Part shown: positions 1 to 5,791 of the stretch, in pieces | Position numbering within the stretch: the stretch's first letter is position 1 | Layout: each line of letters opens with the position of its first letter | Assembly (NCBI GenBank): GCA_007134725.1 | Contig: SLKF01000029.1 | Span: 1 to 5,791 of the forward strand | Reading direction: 5' to 3' | Length of the DNA stretch: 5,791 nt | Source of the DNA: Clostridiales bacterium | Lineage (GTDB): Bacteria; Bacillota; Clostridia; Peptostreptococcales; T1SED10-28 | The notes under the pieces: model-generated | The model's input: the letters and a program-made list of their open reading frames with translations, nothing else | What the model was told of the DNA's origin: nothing | The model's database searches: none | Position numbers and translations under genes: made by a program

Positions 1-3000
1 AAAAGATCGGTATCTCCCATATCTTCTACCTTCACTCGACTAAGCATTTGTCTTACGATGACTTCCACGTGTTTATCATCAATGTCTACCCCTTGGAGAC
101 GGTACACTTTTTGAACTTCTTTGATGATATAGTTTTGCACGCCGATTTTTCCTCTGATGCTTAGAATGTCATGAGGATTTACGGAACCTTCCGTAATCTC
201 ATCTCCTTTTGCAATCATTTGTCCGTTGTCTACTTTAATCCGGGCACTATAAGGAATTTCGTAGATTTTTTCATCCTCGCCGTTTTTAACAATGACTTCC
301 CGTTTTTTCGAGCTCTCTTTGAGGACAATCTCCCCTGCGATTTCTGAAATAATCGCAAGGCCTTTCGGTTTTCTCGCCTCAAAAAGCTCTTCGATTCTTG
401 GAAGACCCTGGGTGATATCGGCCCCGGCTACTCCACCTGTGTGGAATGTTCTCATGGTAAGCTGGGTTCCCGGTTCACCAATAGACTGTGCTGCAATAAT
501 TCCTACGGCTTCTCCTACTTCCACAGGTTTTCCTGTGGCTAAGTTTCTACCATAACATTGGGCACACACTCCGTGTTTCGTCTTACAATTTAAAGTGGTT
601 CGGATATTCAGTTCTTCCACACCGGTAGCCACAATTTTTTCTGCCTGTTCTTCCTCGATGAGTTCATTTATTTTCACAATCACTTCACCGGTTTCCGGAT
701 TGAGGATATCCTCCGAGGCATGTCGACCTACAAGACGATCATAAAGAGGTTCAATCACTTCATTTCCATCTTTGTAAGCATGGACTACTGTAGAATCTTT
801 GCTTCCGCAGTCCAGTTCTCTTATGATGACATCCTGCGATACATCCACCAGTCGTCTCGTTAGGTACCCGGAGTCTGCGGTTCGAAGGGCGGTATCCGCA
901 AGTCCTTTTCTGGCTCCGTGGGTGGAGATAAAGTATTCCAGTACCGTAAGGCCTTCACGGAAGTTTGCAGTGATTGGCATTTCAACCGTATGACCACTGG
1001 CATTTGCCATCAGTCCACGCATTCCACCGAGTTGCCGGATTTGGTTCTTACTACCCCTTGCACCGGAGTGCGCCATGATGAACAGGTTATTCATGCTATC
1101 TAAGCCTTCCATAAGCTTATCGGTTATCAGATCCGTAGTCTCCGTCCACGTCTCTATGACTTTATCATATCGCTCTTCATCGGAAATTAATCCCCGTCGA
1201 TAGGCTTTTTCGAACTTTTCTACTTTTTCTTCCGCTTCTTTTAGTAAAGCTACCTTTGCTTCCGGGACCTCGATATCGGAAACTCCGATGGTAATGGCCC
1301 CTTTGGTGGAATACTTGAAACCCATTCCTTTAATATAATCCAGAAGCTTTACGGTTTCATTATTTCCAAGTTTTCTGAAGCATTTTCCAATAATCGTTCC
1401 CAGTATCTTTTTATCACACAGAAAATCCACTTCCAAGGCATAGGGATCTTTGTCTCGATCAACAAAGCCAAGAGTTTGGGGTATTTCTTCATTAAGAATG
1501 AATCGACCTACTGTGCTTTCCACTATTTTTCCTGAATCATTTCGGTTTAATTTTCTTCTGACTTTGACCCTCGCATGAAGATTGACAAAGCCATTGGCAT
1601 AGGCCATAATCATTTCATCCTGATCTTTGAAAATCATGCCTTCCCCTTTGACCCCTTTTTCCTCTATGGTTAAGTAGTAAATTCCCAAAACCATATCCTG
1701 GGTTGGTGTCGTAATAGGTTCTCCATCCTTTGGTGCTAAGATGTTGTTTGGCGAGAGCATCAAGAAACGACATTCTGCCTGAGCCTCCATAGATAAGGGT
1801 ACATGGACGGCCATCTGGTCTCCATCAAAGTCCGCATTGTAAGCAGTACATACCAGCGGATGAAGCTTGATCGCTTTACCTTCCACCAGTACCGGCTCAA
1901 AAGCTTGGATACCCAATCTGTGTAGGGTTGGTGCCCGGTTCAGAAGTACCGGATGTTCCTTAATCACATCCTCCAGTACATCCCATACTTCGGGTTTTAC
2001 TTTTTCCACCATTTTTTTCGCACTTTTAATGTTATGGGCATAATCCCCGGAAACCAGCCGTTTCATTACAAAAGGCTTGAACAGCTCTAAGGCCATCGTC
2101 TTTGGTAATCCACACTGATAGAACTTCAGATCCGGTCCAACAACGATAACCGATCGTCCGGAGTAATCCACCCGTTTACCTAGTAAGTTTTGTCTGAATC
2201 GACCTTGTTTTCCCTTAAGCATATCTGAAAGTGACTTTAAGGGTCGATTACCAGGGCCTGTAACAGGCTTTCCTCTTCTTCCGTTGTCAATCAGCGCGTC
2301 AACCGCTTCTTGAAGCATTCTTTTTTCATTCCGAACAATAATATCCGGAGCGCCTAAATCCAATAATCGTTTCAGCCGGTTATCTCGGTTGATCACTCGT
2401 CGATATAGATCATTTAAATCCGAGGTAGCAAACCGTCCTCCGTCTAATTGGACCATGGGACGAAGATCCGGTGGAATTACAGGAACCGCGTCCAGTATCA
2501 TCCATTCCGGTTTGTTTCCGGATTTTCTAAAAGCTTCCACCACTTCTAATCTTCGAATGGTTCGAATTCTTTTTTGGCCGGTGCTTTCTTTCAAGTTTTG
2601 TCTAAGTTCCAGGTTCAAACTTTCCAAGTCGATATTTTTGAGTACTTCTTTTACCGCTTCGGCTCCCATGGCAGCTTTAAAGGTGTTGCCATATTTTTCC
2701 AAAGCATCGTTGTACTCTTTTTCCATCAAGACTTGTTTTTCCGTTAGTCCTGTATCCCCAGCATCAGTAACAAGATAGGCTGCAAAATACAGTACTTTTT
2801 CTAAAGATCTCGGTGACATGTCTAAAATCAGACCCATTCTGCTGGGAATTCCTTTGAAGTACCATATATGAGAAACCGGAGCCGCAAGTTCGATATGCCC
2901 CATTCGTTCTCTTCTCACTTTTGCTTTCGTAACTTCAACACCACAACGGTCACACACAACCCCTTTATGGCGGACTCTTTTGTATTTTCCACAATGACAT

Positions 3001-3176
3001 TCCCAGTCCTTCGTCGGACCGAAAATTTCCTCGCAAAAAAGCCCTTTCTTCTCAGGTTTTAATGTTCGATAATTAATTGTTTCCGGTTTCTTTACTTCTC
3101 CCCTTGACCACTGTCTAATCTTCTCTGCGGATGCTAAACCTATTTTAATGGATTCAAAATTGTTTAATTCACACAA
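1..3176 (-). CDS. rpoC: DNA-directed RNA polymerase subunit beta-prime, 3' end outside the window (partial)
   Basis: This is the largest core RNA polymerase subunit and carries the catalytic Mg site. 1058 complete codons are visible, against roughly 1170-1200 residues for Firmicutes relatives. Seen in order: N-terminal zinc site Cys60, Cys62, Cys75, Cys78; clamp helices (about 253-298) beginning near [51 protein letters not shown] with Arg414; the catalytic loop NADFDGD with Asp449, Asp451, Asp453; a charged coiled-coil at the secondary-channel rim (from about 638); SGARG; bridge helix with [16 protein letters not shown] (about 745-780); second zinc site Cys790, Cys864, Cys871, Cys874; and trigger loop MRTFHTGG with Met908, Arg909, His912, running straight into [16 protein letters not shown] with no large insertion. 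The start is TTG at 3176: an in-frame TGA lies 18 bases before it, no other start codon intervenes, it follows a strong Shine-Dalgarno, and it gives the family start (M)[15 protein letters not shown]. It sits 53 bases after rpoB, same operon. The C-terminal end is cut by the window edge. Confidence 0.99.
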   Translation of the reverse strand, partial: MCELNNFESIKIGLASAEKIRQWSRGEVKKPETINYRTLKPEKKGLFCEEIFGPTKDWECHCGKYKRVRHKGVVCDRCGVEVTKAKVRRERMGHIELAAPVSHIWYFKGIPSRMGLILDMSPRSLEKVLYFAAYLVTDAGDTGLTEKQVLMEKEYNDALEKYGNTFKAAMGAEAVKEVLKNIDLESLNLELRQNLKESTGQKRIRTIRRLEVVEAFRKSGNKPEWMILDAVPVIPPDLRPMVQLDGGRFATSDLNDLYRRVINRDNRLKRLLDLGAPDIIVRNEKRMLQEAVDALIDNGRRGKPVTGPGNRPLKSLSDMLKGKQGRFRQNLLGKRVDYSGRSVIVVGPDLKFYQCGLPKTMALELFKPFVMKRLVSGDYAHNIKSAKKMVEKVKPEVWDVLEDVIKEHPVLLNRAPTLHRLGIQAFEPVLVEGKAIKLHPLVCTAYNADFDGDQMAVHVPLSMEAQAECRFLMLSPNNILAPKDGEPITTPTQDMVLGIYYLTIEEKGVKGEGMIFKDQDEMIMAYANGFVNLHARVKVRRKLNRNDSGKIVESTVGRFILNEEIPQTLGFVDRDKDPYALEVDFLCDKKILGTIIGKCFRKLGNNETVKLLDYIKGMGFKYSTKGAITIGVSDIEVPEAKVALLKEAEEKVEKFEKAYRRGLISDEERYDKVIETWTETTDLITDKLMEGLDSMNNLFIMAHSGARGSKNQIRQLGGMRGLMANASGHTVEMPITANFREGLTVLEYFISTHGARKGLADTALRTADSGYLTRRLVDVSQDVIIRELDCGSKDSTVVHAYKDGNEVIEPLYDRLVGRHASEDILNPETGEVIVKINELIEEEQAEKIVATGVEELNIRTTLNCKTKHGVCAQCYGRNLATGKPVEVGEAVGIIAAQSIGEPGTQLTMRTFHTGGVAGADITQGLPRIEELFEARKPKGLAIISEIAGEIVLKESSKKREVIVKNGEDEKIYEIPYSARIKVDNGQMIAKGDEITEGSVNPHDILSIRGKIGVQNYIIKEVQKVYRLQGVDIDDKHVEVIVRQMLSRVKVEDMGDTDL

Positions 3177-3191
3177 GGAGTATCGCTCCTT
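3175..3191 (-). promoter_or_regulatory. Possible hairpin covering the rpoC Shine-Dalgarno and start codon
   Basis: In the transcript AAGGAG (3191-3186), loop CGAUA (3185-3181) and CUCCUU (3180-3175) form a perfect 6-bp inverted repeat with a 5-base loop. One arm is the Shine-Dalgarno core; the other includes the first two bases of the UUG start codon. Beyond an A-G mismatch, weak G-U, U-G and A-U pairs could extend it. It is not followed by a U-run, so it is not a terminator. The pairing is seen in the sequence; any control of translation is inference, since a 6-bp stem with three G-C pairs is only modestly stable. Confidence 0.45.
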
Positions 3192-3229
3192 TCATTTTTC
3201 AGGATTTTATTATCTCTCTGTAAAAATTA
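3177..3229 (-). other. rpoB-rpoC intergenic spacer
   Basis: The 53 bases between the rpoB TAG and the rpoC TTG begin with a second in-frame stop, TAA (3229-3227), then an A/T-rich stretch, then the rpoC Shine-Dalgarno. I see no stem followed by a U-run and no convincing -35/-10 pair, so the two genes are most simply read from one message. Confidence 0.8.
3186..3192 (-). promoter_or_regulatory. Shine-Dalgarno site of rpoC
   Basis: On the minus strand AAAGGAG lies 9 bases before TTG at 3176-3174. It is strongly complementary to the 3' end of 16S rRNA and at a normal distance. It decides the start: the only initiation codon between the in-frame TGA (3197-3195 region) and the first conserved residues is this TTG, and the first in-frame ATG is codon 92, deep inside the conserved zinc-domain region. 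Confidence 0.9.
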
Positions 3230-5791
3230 CTACTTGTCTTTTTTACTGATATCTTCTACTACTGCTCCTTGAACCATTGCTGCCTTTTCTTTCTGGATAT
3301 TCAAGGAAACCGGCGCCTCTTCTAAACCAAGGTCTGAACCTTCGCTGTCCAGGCTTTCCCGAATTTCTATTTCCGTGTCACTATCCCGTAAAACTTTAAC
3401 GTCCAGTGCCAAACTTTGCAGTTCTTTAATTAGCACTTTGAAGGATTCCGGTATTCCTGGTTCCGGCACATTTTCGCCTTTAACAATGCTTTCATAGGTT
3501 TTCACACGACCGATCACATCATCGGACTTAACCGTTAAAATTTCCTGCAGCGTATGGGCAGAACCGTAGGCTTCCAAGGCCCAAACTTCCATTTCTCCAA
3601 ACCGTTGTCCACCAAACTGCGCCTTACCACCTAATGGCTGCTGCGTAACCAGTGAGTATGGACCCGTACTTCTTGCGTGTATTTTGTTATCTACTAAATG
3701 GTGTAATTTTAACATATACATGTACCCAGTAGTTACATCGTTATCAAACTTTTCACCGGTTCTTCCATCGATCAGCGGCACTTTACCGGTTTCACTGAAT
3801 CCTGCTTCTTTAAGGGCTTCCATAATGTCATATTCGTTGGCTCCGTCAAATACCGGGGTTGCAACTTTCCAGTTTAAGGTCTTCGCTGCCAGGCCCAAGT
3901 GAATTTCCAGAACCTGACCGATATTCATTCTAGATGGTACACCCAGAGGGTTTAAAACAATCTCTACCGGGGTTCCATCGGGTAAAAAGGGCATGTCTTC
4001 TTCCGGAAGAATTCGGGATATTACCCCTTTGTTTCCGTGTCGTCCAGCCATTTTATCTCCTACATTGATTTTCTTTTTCTTGGCAATGTAGACTCTTACA
4101 AGCTCGTTTACTCCGGGAGACAACTCGTCTCCGTTTTCCCGGGTGAACACTTTGATATCAATGATGATACCACTTTCACCATGAGGAACTTTTAGGGAAG
4201 TGTCTCGAACCTCCCGAGCTTTTTCTCCAAAGATCGCTCTTAGAAGTCTTTCTTCTGCGGTCAGTTCTGTCTCTCCTTTTGGAGTAACCTTACCAACTAA
4301 TATATCTCCTGAATCCACCTCTGCACCGATGCGAATAATTCCCCGTTCATCCAAGTTTTTCAGCGCATCTTCCGAAACGTTGGGAATATCACGGGTAATC
4401 TCTTCCGGTCCAAGTTTGGTATCTCTTGCATCGGATTCATATTCTTCTATATGAAGGGATGTCAGAGAATCTTCTCTTACCAAACTTTCGTTAATCAGTA
4501 TGGCATCCTCAAAGTTATAACCTTCCCATGGCATGAAAGCCACCAGGCAATTTCTACCTAGAGCCAGTTCTCCATTGTCCGTGGAGGGTCCATCGGCTAA
4601 GATATCTCCTTTTTTCACAATCTCCCCTTTGCTGACCAGGGGCTTTTGATTAAAGCAGGTCCCTTGATTGGATCTTTTGAACTTCAATAACTTAAATCGA
4701 TCTTTGTTGCCGTCTTCCCGCTTGATCACGATTTCCGTAGCACAGGATTTTTCCACAACACCGTCATTCGTTGCAAGGATTACAACCCCTGAATCTTTTG
4801 CGGCACGATACTCCATTCCGGTTCCGATTATCGGTGCATCGGTTTTCAGTAATGGTACCGATTGCCGTTGCATGTTGGATCCCATTAGGGCACGGTTCGC
4901 ATCATCATTTTCCAGAAAAGGAATCATGGCCGTAGCTACGGATACCACTTGCTTTGGCGATACATCCATGAAGTCCACTTCATCTCGTGGGACAATATCA
5001 ATGGCCCCATTATAGGTTCGACTGGTTACCTTACTGTTTACAAATCGTCCTTCTTCATCTAAAGGTTCATTCGCTTGAGCAATAATGACTACATCTTCAT
5101 CATCCGCCGTTAAATATTGTACTGTTTCCAAAACGATATTGGTTTCCTTATCCACGACTCGATAAGGGGATTCTGTAAAACCATATTCATTAATTCTTGC
5201 AAAGGAACTTAAAGAGTTAATAAGTCCGATATTCGGTCCTTCCGGAGTCTCAATAGGACACATTCTTCCGTAGTGGGAATGATGAACATCCCGAACAGCG
5301 AATCCTGCCCGTTCTCTCGAGAGACCACCGGGTCCAAGAGCGGATAGTCTTCTTTTATGGGTTAGCTCCGCTAAGGGATTGGTCTGGTCCATAAATTGTG
5401 ATAACTGGGAACTTCCAAAAAACTCTTTAATAGAGGCGGCTACCGGTCGAATGTTGATTAATGCTTGTGGGGTTACGGTTTCCACATCTTGAATCGTCAT
5501 TCTTTCCTTTACGACACGTTCCATTCTTGAAAGACCGATCCGGAACTGATTTTGTAATAGTTCCCCCACCGATCGAAGTCTTCGATTTCCCAAGTGGTCA
5601 ATATCATCAACATTACCGATTCCATGAATCAAGTTAAAAACATAGTTAATAGAAGCTAAGATATCGGATTGAATAATATTCTTGGGAACCAACTCCCGTC
5701 TCCGATCTTTTAAAGCTCCTTTGAGTTCTTTTTCTGTTGTAGCGGTGTCGATAATCTCTTTGAGTACCGGATAATAAACCTTTTCTCGAAG
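3230..5791 (-). CDS. rpoB: DNA-directed RNA polymerase subunit beta, 5' end outside the window (partial)
   Basis: This is the beta subunit of core RNA polymerase, which with beta-prime forms the catalytic cleft for transcription. The frame is open from the window edge; 853 residues are visible (numbered here from base 5791), ending in TAG. Seen in order: the rifampicin region [20 protein letters not shown] with following [10 protein letters not shown] (about residues 127-156, with Asp135, His145, Ser150); [12 protein letters not shown] (about 178-189); NFEDAI (426-431); the active-site motif [12 protein letters not shown] (578-589), whose Lys580 and Lys588 match E. coli Lys1065 and Lys1073; [20 protein letters not shown] (705-724); and [14 protein letters not shown]. 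The path from RAIFGEKA to GDKMAGRH is short, so the E. coli-type insertion SI2 is absent, as in Firmicutes. About 355-360 N-terminal residues lie beyond the window, judged from C. difficile register. TTG at 5692 is an internal Leu codon in a conserved stretch, not a start. The last 50 or so residues are an acidic, then Lys-rich tail. Identification is near certain. Confidence 0.99.
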   Translation of the reverse strand, partial: LREKVYYPVLKEIIDTATTEKELKGALKDRRRELVPKNIIQSDILASINYVFNLIHGIGNVDDIDHLGNRRLRSVGELLQNQFRIGLSRMERVVKERMTIQDVETVTPQALINIRPVAASIKEFFGSSQLSQFMDQTNPLAELTHKRRLSALGPGGLSRERAGFAVRDVHHSHYGRMCPIETPEGPNIGLINSLSSFARINEYGFTESPYRVVDKETNIVLETVQYLTADDEDVVIIAQANEPLDEEGRFVNSKVTSRTYNGAIDIVPRDEVDFMDVSPKQVVSVATAMIPFLENDDANRALMGSNMQRQSVPLLKTDAPIIGTGMEYRAAKDSGVVILATNDGVVEKSCATEIVIKREDGNKDRFKLLKFKRSNQGTCFNQKPLVSKGEIVKKGDILADGPSTDNGELALGRNCLVAFMPWEGYNFEDAILINESLVREDSLTSLHIEEYESDARDTKLGPEEITRDIPNVSEDALKNLDERGIIRIGAEVDSGDILVGKVTPKGETELTAEERLLRAIFGEKAREVRDTSLKVPHGESGIIIDIKVFTRENGDELSPGVNELVRVYIAKKKKINVGDKMAGRHGNKGVISRILPEEDMPFLPDGTPVEIVLNPLGVPSRMNIGQVLEIHLGLAAKTLNWKVATPVFDGANEYDIMEALKEAGFSETGKVPLIDGRTGEKFDNDVTTGYMYMLKLHHLVDNKIHARSTGPYSLVTQQPLGGKAQFGGQRFGEMEVWALEAYGSAHTLQEILTVKSDDVIGRVKTYESIVKGENVPEPGIPESFKVLIKELQSLALDVKVLRDSDTEIEIRESLDSEGSDLGLEEAPVSLNIQKEKAAMVQGAVVEDISKKDK

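Noticed and set aside
360..460. Intein or large insertion in the beta-prime trigger loop
   Set aside because: The trigger loop reads straight from [12 protein letters not shown] into DITQGLPR with no extra sequence.
2012..2018. Run of seven A on the coding strand of rpoC (codons for Ala-Lys-Lys-Met) as a slippage or frameshift site
   Set aside because: The frame is intact on both sides, the phase does not match a standard -1 slippery heptamer, and no downstream structure or alternative product is evident.
2389..2778. 129-residue open frame on the plus strand
   Set aside because: It lies antisense to conserved rpoC codons and has no family resemblance, with Ser/Phe-rich low-quality composition typical of a shadow frame.
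3177..3229. Terminator or internal promoter between rpoB and rpoC
   Set aside because: The only stem is the Shine-Dalgarno hairpin and it has no U-run after it; no spaced -35/-10 pair is convincing.
4668..5015. 115-residue open frame on the plus strand, and the similar ones at 292-555, 799-993, 918-1103, 2868-3062, 3684-3902 and 4200-4454
   Set aside because: All are antisense to rpoB or rpoC coding sequence, which is conserved and uninterrupted; none shows a recognisable domain.
5690..5692. TTG at 5692 as the start of rpoB
   Set aside because: The frame stays open for 33 more codons to the window edge with coding-like sequence ([17 protein letters not shown]), and the protein begins in mid-domain if started here.

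Overview
The window is two-thirds of a bacterial RNA polymerase operon, read entirely from the minus strand. At the right edge it enters rpoB (beta subunit) already in progress. It runs through the rpoB 3' end at 3230, a 53-base spacer, and then about 90% of rpoC (beta-prime subunit), which leaves the window at base 1. Both genes are open throughout the visible part; I read rpoC codon by codon from 3176 to 1 and found no stop or frameshift. Plus-strand open frames (for example 292-555, 2389-2778 and 4668-5015) are antisense shadows of these two genes.

The proteins are of Gram-positive type. RpoB lacks the large insertion that E. coli carries before the active-site Lys motif. RpoC has a short trigger loop without the large insertion found in E. 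coli. Their wording is closest to what I remember of Clostridia (Clostridium, Alkaliphilus, Peptostreptococcaceae). Base composition looks moderate, near the low forties in percent GC by eye. Arginine codon use is odd for that group, with many CGA codons. A class-level call of Clostridia is reasonable; I do not name a genus.

Layout: 5791-3230 is rpoB, missing roughly 355-360 N-terminal residues. 3229-3177 is the spacer, with no terminator, so co-transcription is expected. 3176-1 is rpoC, starting at a TTG codon and missing roughly its last 110-140 residues. Together the two subunits form the catalytic core: beta supplies the rifampicin pocket, fork loop and active-site lysines, and beta-prime supplies the Mg-binding NADFDGD loop, bridge helix and trigger loop.

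This is an ordinary core region and I find no new system in it. The best points for a second look are a perfect 6-bp hairpin that would pair the rpoC Shine-Dalgarno sequence with the region containing its TTG start, two residue changes at normally conserved places in RpoC (Asp265 and Gly717), and the CGA-rich arginine usage.
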